NCBI GenBank assembly: GCA_013821025.1
Contig: JACDHN010000008.1
Span: forward strand, 1-19,045
Length of the DNA: 19,045 nt
Direction of reading: 5' to 3'
Source of the DNA: Acidimicrobiia bacterium
Lineage (GTDB): Bacteria; Actinomycetota; Acidimicrobiia; Acidimicrobiales; Ilumatobacteraceae
Both the position numbers and the translations under genes were made by a program. The notes beneath the pieces are model-generated. The model made no database searches and was not told the origin of the DNA. It saw only the letters and a program-made list of their open reading frames with translations. Position 1 is the first letter of the stretch. Each line of letters begins with the position of its first letter. This document shows positions 7,028-15,007 of this stretch, piece after piece.

Positions 7028-8908
7028 TTACATACTCCCTTGCTTGGCGATCTCGGCCAGGAACTCGTCGTTCGAGCGGAACGTCCTGAGACGGTCCATC
7101 AGCAGCTCGAGGCCCGGAGCGGCGTTGCCGTCGGCAGCCAGCCCGCTCAGCACTCGGCGTAGCTTCCACACCTGCTGAAGCTGCAATCGGTCGAACAACA
7201 GCTCCTCGTGGCGAGTGCTCGAGGCGTCGACGTCGATGGCCGGGTAGATGCGCCGCTCGGCCAACTTGCGATCGAGGCGTAGCTCCATGTTGCCCGTGCC
7301 CTTGAACTCCTCGAAGATCGCCTCGTCCATGCGGCTGTTCGTCTCCACCAGCGCAGTGGCGAGGATCGTGAGCGATCCACCTTCCTCCACGTTGCGGGCA
7401 GCGCCGAAGAAGCGCTTGGGCGGGTACAGCGCACCGGCGTCGATTCCGCCCGACAGGATGCGCCCCGACGCAGGGGCGGCCAGGTTGTAAGCCCTGGACA
7501 GGCGAGTGATGCCGTCGAGGATGACCACGACGTCCTTGCCCTGCTCCACCATCCGCTTGGCCTTCTCGATGGCGAGCTCGCCGACGTGGGTGTGCTCCTC
7601 GCTCGGGCGGTCGAACGTGGAGGAGATCACCTCACCGTTCTTCACCATGCGCCGCATGTCGGTGACCTCTTCTGGGCGCTCGTCGATCAACAGCACGATG
7701 AGCGTCACCTCTGGATGGTTCACCTCGATCGACTTGGCGATGGCCTTCATCACCGTCGTCTTGCCGGCCTTGGGGGGCGACACGATGATGCCGCGCTGAC
7801 CCTTGCCGATCGGCGACACGAGGTCGATGATCCGCGCCATCATGTTGGTCGGGTCACCGTCCTCCATGCGCAGCTTCTCATCTGGAAACAGCGCGGTGAG
7901 ATCCTCGAAGTGGGGCCGATTCCTTGCCCGCTCGGGGTCTTCGCCGTTGACGCTGTGGATCTCGAGCAGCGCCGGGTTCTTCTCGTTGCGCTGGGCCGGG
8001 CGACTCACGCCCGTGACGTGGTCCCCCCTTCGCAGTCCGTATTGGCGGGCCAGGCGAACCGGCACGTACGAGTCGTCGCGACTCGACAGGTAGCCCCTGA
8101 TGCGCAGGAACCCGTAGCCCTCGTCGCGCATGTCGAGGTAGCCCGCCACGGGCACCGGCTCGTTTGCGCCTGGGTCGGTTACTCCGGGCTCGCCGTCGAT
8201 GACCTCCTCTGGCTGGTCCTCGCTCTGGAGAGCATCCTGGCCGCCCCGGCCCTTGCGTCGGCGTCGGCGTCGGCGGCTGCGGCTCTCACCATCGCCCGTG
8301 TCGCTGGGTCCAGCGGTGTCACCCTGTTGGGTCGCAGGGCCCTGGCCGACCGGCGAAGCCGCCCTCGTCGTGGTCGCGGCGACCGAGGTGTCGCGCTCCG
8401 ACGCCCGGCGAGACATGTCGCCGCCCTGGCGGGTGGTCGCTGGTGAAGCTCGGTCGCCGGAAGCATCGCCGGCGCCATCGTCGCTGCCCGCCAACTCCAG
8501 CTCCCACGCCGCCGGTGGCTCACCCGCTCCGGGCGACGCGAGTTCGGACCTGATCTCACCAGTTGGCTCACCGTTACCCCCGGGAGTGCCTCCAGGAGCA
8601 GGTGTCGACGACGCGGCGCTCTCAGCCTCGTCAGACTGGTCGGCGAGCGCCGGCGCGCCGGCGGATCCGTTGCCATCGCTGTCGCCGTTCGTCGGCGCCG
8701 ACGAGCCACTCGCGCCGGCCGATCGCGCCGAGGCACCGAACGGCATCGAGGTGTTGGTCGTGGGGTTGGTGGTATCGAGGATCAAGCCGATGATGTCGGC
8801 CTTGCGGCTCCGCGAGGAGACGCTCACGCCGAGCGCCTTTGCGATCGCCAGAAGCTGCTCCTTGTCCTTCGACTCGAGCACTGACCGTTCGAGTGCATCT
8901 GCGGCCAC
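7028..8908 (-). CDS. rho: Transcription termination factor Rho, with a large disordered N-terminal insert
   Basis: A 626-residue hexameric RNA-dependent ATPase that ends transcription. Order: a short Rho N-terminal helical domain (about 8-42, LESKDKEQLLAIAKALGVSV). Then a low-complexity Ser/Gly/Ala/Asp region (about 50-245) with an Arg tract near 207-221. Then the RNA-binding cold-shock-like domain (about 250-325, GYLDMRDEGYGFLRIRGYL) and the ATPase domain with Walker A SPPKAGKTT (about 377-385). The Walker B region is VVVILDGITRLSRAYN and the Q-loop region KRFFGAARNVEEGGS. E. coli Rho is 419 residues; the excess is the disordered insert typical of actinobacterial Rho. The GTG at 8908 is chosen over the open frame to 9112, because upstream sequence is not Rho-like, a promoter lies there and AGTAGG precedes this GTG. 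A GTG at 8872 is an alternative. Confidence 0.95.
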   Translation of the reverse strand: MAADALERSVLESKDKEQLLAIAKALGVSVSSRSRKADIIGLILDTTNPTTNTSMPFGASARSAGASGSSAPTNGDSDGNGSAGAPALADQSDEAESAASSTPAPGGTPGGNGEPTGEIRSELASPGAGEPPAAWELELAGSDDGAGDASGDRASPATTRQGGDMSRRASERDTSVAATTTRAASPVGQGPATQQGDTAGPSDTGDGESRSRRRRRRRKGRGGQDALQSEDQPEEVIDGEPGVTDPGANEPVPVAGYLDMRDEGYGFLRIRGYLSSRDDSYVPVRLARQYGLRRGDHVTGVSRPAQRNEKNPALLEIHSVNGEDPERARNRPHFEDLTALFPDEKLRMEDGDPTNMMARIIDLVSPIGKGQRGIIVSPPKAGKTTVMKAIAKSIEVNHPEVTLIVLLIDERPEEVTDMRRMVKNGEVISSTFDRPSEEHTHVGELAIEKAKRMVEQGKDVVVILDGITRLSRAYNLAAPASGRILSGGIDAGALYPPKRFFGAARNVEEGGSLTILATALVETNSRMDEAIFEEFKGTGNMELRLDRKLAERRIYPAIDVDASSTRHEELLFDRLQLQQVWKLRRVLSGLAADGNAAPGLELLMDRLRTFRSNDEFLAEIAKQGSM

Positions 8909-9054
8909 GGGATGCCTACTTTCGCAGTGGGATCGTCTCCGTGGACGGACGGTGGCATCGACTTCGATGTCATCCGCCCCACGAAGATGTGCACGCGCAC
9001 GCTGTCGACACGTCGGGTGGGGGACCACACGGATTTGTGCCTGAAGCGGCGACG

Positions 9055-9070
9055 GCCTGGAAACCCAGGC
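9055..9070 (-). other. Small hairpin at the predicted 5' end of the rho leader
   Basis: A perfect 6-bp stem GCCTGG/CCAGGC with a 4-nt loop. It falls just where a transcript from the predicted promoter at 9078-9106 would begin. It has no T-run, so it is not a terminator; it could stabilise or regulate the rho leader. The leader (8909-9070) otherwise shows no feature I can name. Confidence 0.3.
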
Positions 9071-9077
9071 AGCGGTC

Positions 9078-9106
9078 ACGCTATCGAGCGCATGTACGAC
9101 TCGCAA
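9078..9106 (-). promoter_or_regulatory. Predicted sigma-A-type promoter for the rho-rpmE-prfA-prmC operon
   Basis: Minus-strand TTGCGA (9106-9101), a 17-nt spacer, then TAGCGT (9083-9078). Both hexamers are close to actinobacterial housekeeping consensus and the spacing is ideal. Start of transcription is expected near 9071, giving a leader of about 160 nt before rho. The site lies in the 237-nt thrC-rho gap, the largest gap in the window. Confidence 0.5.
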
Positions 9107-9145
9107 GTTCACCAGCGCATGGCCGTCGCAGAAGCTAACAGGGCA

Positions 9146-10513
9146 TCAGCGGGCGGCGCGCTCGACCACAGCCATCACCGCTGCGAGGTCGTTCGGTGCA
9201 TGCTCGACCCGTTCTGGCTTTCCGTCGAACGACGCCAGTGCCGGCGGGACGGGTGGCCGGACGCCGGTCGCCAACGCCACTGCGTCCGGGAACTTGGCCG
9301 GGTGCGCCGTGGCCAGCGTGATGGTGGGTCCCTCGAACAGACCCAGCCGCGCCGCCGCCGAGGCCGTGGCCGTGTGCGGATCGACGAGCACACCAGTCGT
9401 GACGTGCAGCCGGCGGATCTCTTCCAGCGTGGCGTCGTCGTCGACGCTCGTGGCTCGGAACACCCCATGCAGGAACGCCGCCCGCTGATCGGGCTCCACG
9501 GCGAGCCGGCCGGTGACCCGCAACCGAGTCAGCTGCTCGGCCGTCATGCCACCATCGCGGCCGTTCATCTCGAACAGCAGCCGCTCGAAGTTGGACGAGA
9601 TCTGGATGTCCATGCTCGGGCTGAAGGTCGGCACGACCTGGCGCACCGACATGTCGTTATCGGTGAAGAAACGGGCGAGAATGTCGTTCGTGTTGGTGGC
9701 GATCGCCAGCCCGGCGATCGGCAGGCCCATCTGCCTCGCCACCCAGCCCGACAGCACGTTGCCGAAGTTGCCCGTCGGCACGCTGAACACGGGCGGGCAG
9801 GCCAGCGCACTCGCAGTCGTCACGTAGTAGACGACCTGAGCCATGACCCGACCCCAGTTGATCGAGTTCACGGCAGAGAGCCGCAACCGCTCCCGGAACT
9901 CCGCCTCGACGAACATCGCCTTCACGAGGTCCTGGCAGTCGTCGAACGTGCCGTCCACGGCGACCACGTGAACGTTGCTATCGGGGACCGTTGTCATCTG
10001 ACGTCGCTGTACGTCGCTGACCCGACCGTGCGGGAACAGCATGACGATGTCGACGTTGTCACGACCGCGGAGGGCGTCGATGGCTGCCGATCCTGTGTCG
10101 CCACTCGTGGCGCCGATGATGGTCAGCCGCTCACCGCGCTGGCCCAGCACGTGGCCGAACAGCCGACCGACGACCTGCAGGGCGAGGTCCTTGAACGCCA
10201 GCGTCGGGCCGTGGAACAGCTCTGCCAGCCACTGGTCGTAGTCAACCTGTACGAGCGGCACGACGGCAGGGTGCGAGAACGTCTCGTAGGCCTCGCGACA
10301 GCAGGCGCCCAGCGTGTCGGCGTCGATGTCGTCGGCGACGAACGGCTGCATCACGGCCGCAGCGACCTCGGCGTACGTGGCGCAACCCGTCAGGTCGGGC
10401 AGCGCCGGCCATGACTCCGGTACGTACAGGCCGCCGTCGGGTGCCAGCCCGGCTAGGAGCACATCGGCGAAGCCGAGCGAAGGCGACGCTCCTCTGGTCG
10501 AGACGTAACGCAT
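9146..10513 (-). CDS. thrC: Threonine synthase, long (C. glutamicum/E. coli/yeast-like) form
   Basis: A 455-residue PLP enzyme converting O-phosphohomoserine to threonine. It starts with the typical MRYVSTRG and carries GLAPDGGLYVPE. The PLP Lys108 is in GPTLAFKDLALQ, followed by the phosphate-binding GATSGDTGSAA and the NSINWGRVMAQVVYY block. Length and motifs place it in the long threonine synthase group (E. coli about 428, C. glutamicum about 481 residues), not the short type of about 360 residues encoded at the same locus in M. tuberculosis. ATG 10513 lies only 3 nt after the hom stop with no Shine-Dalgarno, so translation probably depends on ribosomes ending hom. The next gene downstream is rho; thrB, which supplies the substrate, is not beside it. 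Confidence 0.95.
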   Translation of the reverse strand: MRYVSTRGASPSLGFADVLLAGLAPDGGLYVPESWPALPDLTGCATYAEVAAAVMQPFVADDIDADTLGACCREAYETFSHPAVVPLVQVDYDQWLAELFHGPTLAFKDLALQVVGRLFGHVLGQRGERLTIIGATSGDTGSAAIDALRGRDNVDIVMLFPHGRVSDVQRRQMTTVPDSNVHVVAVDGTFDDCQDLVKAMFVEAEFRERLRLSAVNSINWGRVMAQVVYYVTTASALACPPVFSVPTGNFGNVLSGWVARQMGLPIAGLAIATNTNDILARFFTDNDMSVRQVVPTFSPSMDIQISSNFERLLFEMNGRDGGMTAEQLTRLRVTGRLAVEPDQRAAFLHGVFRATSVDDDATLEEIRRLHVTTGVLVDPHTATASAAARLGLFEGPTITLATAHPAKFPDAVALATGVRPPVPPALASFDGKPERVEHAPNDLAAVMAVVERAAR

Positions 10514-10516
10514 CGG

Positions 10517-11809
10517 CTAGGAACCGATGACGCGCAACAGCCCGCCCACCCGGCGAACGTGCTCCAGGTCGCGCAACTCTCGCAGCGTGGCTTGCACCGA
10601 TGCTTCGTTGGCCTCGTGGGTGATGAACACCAGCCGCGCCTCCTCAGCCAGACCCTCCTGCTCTGCGGCGCGGATGCTCACCTCGTGATCGGCGAAGACA
10701 CCGGTCACGGCGTGGAGCACGCCGGGTTGGTCATCGACGTCGAGGGTGATCAGGTACTCGGCGCTGGTCTCGTCGATGGGACGTATCGGCGACCGGGCGA
10801 AATCGCCGATGGTGGCGTGCGTGCCCTTCGAGAGGTTGAGCGCGGCGTCGATGACATCGCCGAGCACGGCGCTGGCTGACGGCATGCCGCCGGCACCACG
10901 CCCATAGAACATCAACGATCCGACGGCGCCACCCTCTACGAACAGGGCGTTGTAGCTCTCGCGCACGCTGGCAAGCGGATGGTGAACCGGCACCATCGCC
11001 GGGTGCACGCGCACCCCGATGTCGCCGTTGGCGTCGGCGCGCTCGATGATGGCCAGCAGCTTGACGACGTAGCCGAGGCGCCGGGCGACGGCGATGTCGG
11101 CGGCGGTGATCTTGGAGATCCCCTCGTGGTACACGTCGCCGGCGACGACCTTGGACCCGAACGCCATCGTGGCGAGGATGGCGGCCTTGGCCCCGGCGTC
11201 GAATCCCTCCACGTCGGCGGTGGGATCGCGCTCGGCGTACCCCAGCTGCTGGGCCTCGGCCAGCGCCTCGGAGTACTGGACGCCGCTCTCGGTCATCTTC
11301 GTGAGGATGTAGTTCGTCGTGCCGTTGATGATCCCGATCATCCGGTGAACCGGTTCGCCGCGCAGGCTCTCTCGCAGCGGCCGGATCAGCGGGATGCCGC
11401 CGCCCACGGAGGCCTCGAACAGCAGGTCGACGCCGTGCTGGTCGGCGATCTCGTACAGCTCGACCCCGACGTTGGCGAGCAGTTCCTTGTTGGCGGTCAC
11501 GACCGGCTTGCCCGACTTGAGCGCCGTGGCGATCAGCTCCCTGGCCGGCTCGATACCGCCGATCACTTCGACGACGAGGTCGATGTCCGGGTCGACGACG
11601 ATGGCGTGGGTGTCTCGGGTCAGCGTCCCGTCGCCCAGCTCCACGTCGCGCTGGCGCGACAGGTTGCGCACGGCGACGCGTCGCACTTCGAGGCGTAGAC
11701 CGGTGCGCTGCTCGATCTCATCGGCCTGGCGCGTCACGAGGGTGACGAACGCGGCGCCGACGTTGCCGCACCCCAGCACGCCGATACGCACCACGTTCCC
11801 GGCCGTCAC
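10517..11809 (-). CDS. hom: Homoserine dehydrogenase with C-terminal ACT domain
   Basis: A 430-residue NAD(P)-dependent enzyme reducing aspartate semialdehyde to homoserine, the branch to threonine, methionine and isoleucine. The Rossmann motif GVLGCGNVG spans residues 10-18. The catalytic core contains NGTTNYILTKM and DVEGFDAGAKAAILA, which holds the conserved Asp and Lys. An ACT domain occupies about the last 80 residues (YLITLDVDDQPGVLHAVTGVF), the usual site of threonine feedback. The GTG start at 11809 is 11 nt after the membrane-protein stop and lacks a Shine-Dalgarno; GTG codons 5-6 residues further in are alternatives. It is followed almost without a gap by thrC, forming a threonine unit. 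Confidence 0.95.
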   Translation of the reverse strand: MTAGNVVRIGVLGCGNVGAAFVTLVTRQADEIEQRTGLRLEVRRVAVRNLSRQRDVELGDGTLTRDTHAIVVDPDIDLVVEVIGGIEPARELIATALKSGKPVVTANKELLANVGVELYEIADQHGVDLLFEASVGGGIPLIRPLRESLRGEPVHRMIGIINGTTNYILTKMTESGVQYSEALAEAQQLGYAERDPTADVEGFDAGAKAAILATMAFGSKVVAGDVYHEGISKITAADIAVARRLGYVVKLLAIIERADANGDIGVRVHPAMVPVHHPLASVRESYNALFVEGGAVGSLMFYGRGAGGMPSASAVLGDVIDAALNLSKGTHATIGDFARSPIRPIDETSAEYLITLDVDDQPGVLHAVTGVFADHEVSIRAAEQEGLAEEARLVFITHEANEASVQATLRELRDLEHVRRVGGLLRVIGS

Positions 11810-11820
11810 GCCGAAGAAAT

Positions 11821-13608
11821 CTACCCGTCAGGTGTCGGGAGCAGCTGCCCGTTTCGCCGGTACTCGTCGAGCTCAGGTCCCGGCATCACCCATAGACCCA
11901 TCGAGTACGCAGGTCCGAAGGGCTGCGGGAGGCCTTCGTCGATCAGGATCAGCCGGCCGCCGAAGCGTTCGAGGTCGGACCCAGGGATCGGGGAGAACAC
12001 GAACGTCTCAGGCGGCTCGCCGCGTCCGTCCCACGTGACGGGTTCGAGGTCTGGAAGGAAGTACGGGTAGTACTTCGGCATCCCGTAGGACCGGCCATGC
12101 ACCACCGCTGCTCGGGTGACATCGACCTCTGCGAACTGCTCTGGCAGCTCCCAGTCGTCGAAGCTCTGGTCGACTTCGATCGTTGACGCCACCATGATCA
12201 CGATCCAGCCGCAGGCGATCGGGACGAGCACGCCGGCACGTACTCTGGCCACCACAAGGGCGACGATCATCAGCAGCATGCCAACGGCTACGGCGGTAGC
12301 GCTTGGCACCACGCCGATCCGCGTCCTGGCGTAGAGGTACACGGCTGGCGCCCTGAAGGTCGAGTAATAGATCAACTCCCAGTCGGCGCGGTCCCGCACC
12401 AACACCAGCACCGCTGCCAGCACGACGAGGATCCCGACGCAAGCCAGTGCCGCGTTCAACACCCGGCGCCGGACGCGCTCGCCGAGCAGGAACGCCACCC
12501 CAGTTGCGGCCCAGATGGGAACGAAGCTGTCGTTGTGCCGTCCGACGATGTAGCCCTCCGAGGGGTTCTTGGCGCGGTAGAAGAAGTAGCTGGAGATCAG
12601 CAGCACCGAGACCGCGCTCAGCAGCACGAATACGATCGTGAACCGTCGAGCATCGGCCTCCACGTTCAGTGACGTACGGCCGACCTGGCTGGACAGCGAG
12701 ACGAGGCCGATGAGCCCGAGCCCGAGGGTTCCGGCCGCCACGTACCAGACCTGTCCGACCATCTCCATGACGAAGTCCCCCAGGTTCGACCAACTGGTCA
12801 GTACTTCGAACGCCTCTGACACCGGACCCTGAGGAGTCTCGATGCCGTCCACCCATCGAGCCTCCACGATGCGGCCACGAAGCGCTGAGGCGCCGAGCAG
12901 CAACGCTGCGGCCATCGCCGCGTTGACCGCGGCGATCCGCCGCGGGACGAGGCCACGCACGACGCCGACGACCAGCACTGCGGCCATGATCGCCGGTGCC
13001 GGCACGAAACGGTCGTGGGTGACTACCAGGGCCACGATCGACGGTGCGAACGCCAGCCGCTGCCACGCCGGCCGATCGGTCAGCAACGCCCAGCACGACA
13101 AACTTGCGAACACCACCAATGGCAGCACCAGGTTCTCGGCCACGGCCAGCGACGAATGAGCGATCGCACCGGGCACCAACGCACCGGCGAGCCCGCCGGC
13201 GACCGCAGGCCATCGCGCAACCTTGAGTACCCGACGGCAGAACAGCACCAACAGCGGAAACACGAACGCCAGCAACAGTGCGTTCGTCACACGGACCGCG
13301 AGGAACAGCCGCTCGGGGTCGTCGAACAGCCAGAACGCCGGGATGAGTAGCGCCGAGTACCCGTAGCCGAAGTACGGGAACTCCGGCAGTACCCACGTCG
13401 GCCCGCTGTCTGCCAAGTACCTGGCGTTGCCCAGATACCCCCACTGGTCACCAGGCCCACTCCGCCTCGGCACGGAGGCATCCCGGCCGATCCACAAATG
13501 CATCGCAACCAACGCAATCGTCCCGAACCCGATCACGAGTATCCGCCGGCGCACCGGTGCGCGACCGTCTCGCCATGCGGACGGCATCTCCCGCGTACTC
13601 GGGACCAT
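11821..13608 (-). CDS. Polytopic membrane protein, possibly a GT-C-type glycosyltransferase
   Basis: A 595-residue protein with a basic N-terminus (RAPVRRR), then about 11-13 hydrophobic segments between residues 22 and 493, then a soluble C-terminal domain of about 100 residues (DQSFDDWELPEQF to the end). The first extracytoplasmic loop holds an acidic residue in SGPGDQWGYLGNARYLADSG (Asp54). This resembles the loop-1 aspartate of GT-C enzymes (PMT/ArnT type) that use polyprenyl-phosphate sugars. No family motif is strong enough for a firm call. ATG 13608 is tentative, with ATG 13587 or a nearby GTG as alternatives. It sits between lysA and hom, 11 nt before hom, where M. tuberculosis has lysA and hom adjacent, so it looks like a later insertion that is now co-transcribed. 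Alternative reading: a general polytopic envelope protein. Confidence 0.7.
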   Translation of the reverse strand: MVPSTREMPSAWRDGRAPVRRRILVIGFGTIALVAMHLWIGRDASVPRRSGPGDQWGYLGNARYLADSGPTWVLPEFPYFGYGYSALLIPAFWLFDDPERLFLAVRVTNALLLAFVFPLLVLFCRRVLKVARWPAVAGGLAGALVPGAIAHSSLAVAENLVLPLVVFASLSCWALLTDRPAWQRLAFAPSIVALVVTHDRFVPAPAIMAAVLVVGVVRGLVPRRIAAVNAAMAAALLLGASALRGRIVEARWVDGIETPQGPVSEAFEVLTSWSNLGDFVMEMVGQVWYVAAGTLGLGLIGLVSLSSQVGRTSLNVEADARRFTIVFVLLSAVSVLLISSYFFYRAKNPSEGYIVGRHNDSFVPIWAATGVAFLLGERVRRRVLNAALACVGILVVLAAVLVLVRDRADWELIYYSTFRAPAVYLYARTRIGVVPSATAVAVGMLLMIVALVVARVRAGVLVPIACGWIVIMVASTIEVDQSFDDWELPEQFAEVDVTRAAVVHGRSYGMPKYYPYFLPDLEPVTWDGRGEPPETFVFSPIPGSDLERFGGRLILIDEGLPQPFGPAYSMGLWVMPGPELDEYRRNGQLLPTPDG

Positions 13609-13653
13609 CGCTCAGGACCATAGCGTTGAGGGCGGCGGCGCTGATCGTGGCGT

Positions 13654-13708
13654 CCATCACCGGTCGGTTCGCTGGCGCTCGCTCGACCGGCCGGCCTCGC
13701 TTCGCTCA
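13654..13708 (-). repeat. Copy 2 of a short intergenic repeat, directly after lysA
   Basis: This segment matches the element before lysA. Plus-strand 13654-13685 and 15042-15073 agree at about 28 of 32 positions with no gap, including an exact 17-bp block TCGCTGGCGCTCGCTCG. On the minus strand the copy begins with the lysA stop itself (TGAGCGAAGCGAG) and ends in CGGTGATGG, as copy 1 does. A 7-bp direct repeat CGTGGCG (13646-13652 and 13718-13724) brackets it but could be chance. Confidence 0.55.
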
Positions 13709-15007
13709 GCCGAGGTCCGTGGCGAGCAGGTCGTCGATGGTCTCGCGCCGCACGACGAGCCGGTGCTCGCCGTCGGCTACGAACACGACGGGCGGTCGGC
13801 ACAGTTTGTTGTAGTTCGATCCCATGGAGTGGCCGTAGGCACCGGTGACGGGCGTCGCCAGCAGGTCGCCGACGGCGACGTCGGCGGGCAGGCGGGCGTC
13901 CTGCAGCAGCACGTCGCCGCTCTCGCAGTGTTTGCCCACCACCCGGAACCGACGGGTGCGCTCGGCCTCGACGGCCCGCGGCAGGAACGCCTCGTACCCG
14001 CTGCCGTACAGCACGGGGCGAGGGTTGTCGCTCATCCCGCCGTCGACGGACAGGTACGTGCGAACGTCTGGAATGTCCTTGATCGTGCCGACGCGGTAAA
14101 CGGTGATCGCTGCTGCGGCGACGATCGCCCGCCCCGGCTCGGCGCCCACCGGCTCTGTGAACCCGGCGGCGGTGCAGGCGTCGAGCACCACACGGGCCCA
14201 ATCCGTTATCGACGGGGCCTGCTCTCCCTGAACGTACGGCACGCCGAGCCCGCCGCCCAGCACCAGTTGGCGCGCATCGAACCGGCTGGCGAACGCCGCC
14301 ATCACGTGAGCGGCGCGGCCGAAGCTGTCGGCGTCGAAAACGTTGGAGCCGATGTGGCAGTGCAGCCCGACGAGGTTCGTCGCTGCGCTCGACTCAGCTC
14401 GCCGCACGGCCAGCTCGGCGTCGCCGTTGGCGAGGTTGAACCCGAACTTCGAGTCGTCCTGTCCCGTGGCGATGTAGTGGTGCGTGTGGGCGTGCACGCC
14501 TGGCGTCACCCGGATCAGTACGTCGGCGACGGGCAGCCCCTGGCGCCCGATGGCATCGAGCCGATCGAGCTCGTCGAAGGAGTCGACGGCGATCGCCCCG
14601 ATCCCAGACGTGAGCGCCCGGCGCAGCTCATCGTCGCTCTTGTTGTTGCCGTGCAGCACGCACGACGAGGCCGGCACGCCGGCCGCCAGCGCCACCCCCA
14701 GCTCGCCGCCCGACGCCACGTCGAGCAGCATCCCCTCCTCGACCGCGAGGCGGGCCATGGCCCGGCACAGGAATGCCTTCGTGGCGTAGATGGCGTTGCC
14801 TGCGCCGAACGCCGCCACCGCCTCCCGGCAACGGGCCCGTAGATGTGCCTCGTCGTACAAGAACAGCGGCGTGCCGTAGTGGTGAGCAAGCTCAGCGACC
14901 GAGCACCCGCCGAGCGTCAGCGCGCCAGCAGCGTCGACGTCGGCCGTGTCCGGCAGCAACCGGCGATCGAGTGCAGCGCCGTCGCCCGCAGCGTCGGCGA
15001 CCGTCAC
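13706..15007 (-). CDS. lysA: Diaminopimelate decarboxylase
   Basis: A 433-residue PLP enzyme, last step of lysine synthesis (meso-diaminopimelate to lysine). It carries the PLP Lys77 in YATKAF, DDSKFGFNL, GLHCHIGSN, the Gly loop LGGGLGVPY, EPGRAIVA, and the active-site GKHCESGD with DGGMSDNPRP. The C-terminal GAYGHSMGSNYN is also typical. The GTG at 15007 is chosen because AGAGAGG lies 4 nt upstream. The frame stays open to 15103, but the extra 32 residues (SAASERHPERASASE...) are encoded by an inserted repeat, not by family sequence. It is downstream of argS as in M. tuberculosis, but here separated from it by a 96-nt element; a related repeat follows its stop. Confidence 0.95.
   Translation of the reverse strand: MTVADAAGDGAALDRRLLPDTADVDAAGALTLGGCSVAELAHHYGTPLFLYDEAHLRARCREAVAAFGAGNAIYATKAFLCRAMARLAVEEGMLLDVASGGELGVALAAGVPASSCVLHGNNKSDDELRRALTSGIGAIAVDSFDELDRLDAIGRQGLPVADVLIRVTPGVHAHTHHYIATGQDDSKFGFNLANGDAELAVRRAESSAATNLVGLHCHIGSNVFDADSFGRAAHVMAAFASRFDARQLVLGGGLGVPYVQGEQAPSITDWARVVLDACTAAGFTEPVGAEPGRAIVAAAAITVYRVGTIKDIPDVRTYLSVDGGMSDNPRPVLYGSGYEAFLPRAVEAERTRRFRVVGKHCESGDVLLQDARLPADVAVGDLLATPVTGAYGHSMGSNYNKLCRPPVVFVADGEHRLVVRRETIDDLLATDLG

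Noticed and set aside
7586..8446. 286-aa plus-strand frame opposite rho
   Set aside because: It is antisense to conserved Rho domains, low in complexity, and has no motif of its own.
8909..9112. N-terminal extension of rho by 68 residues
   Set aside because: The sequence is not Rho-like, would cover a good promoter and hairpin, and lacks a ribosome site; GTG 8908 fits the family better.
13448..13660. 70-aa minus-strand frame starting GTG ATG GAC after the lysA-side repeat
   Set aside because: It overlaps the membrane-protein start in another frame and resembles no known protein; I could not support it as a gene.
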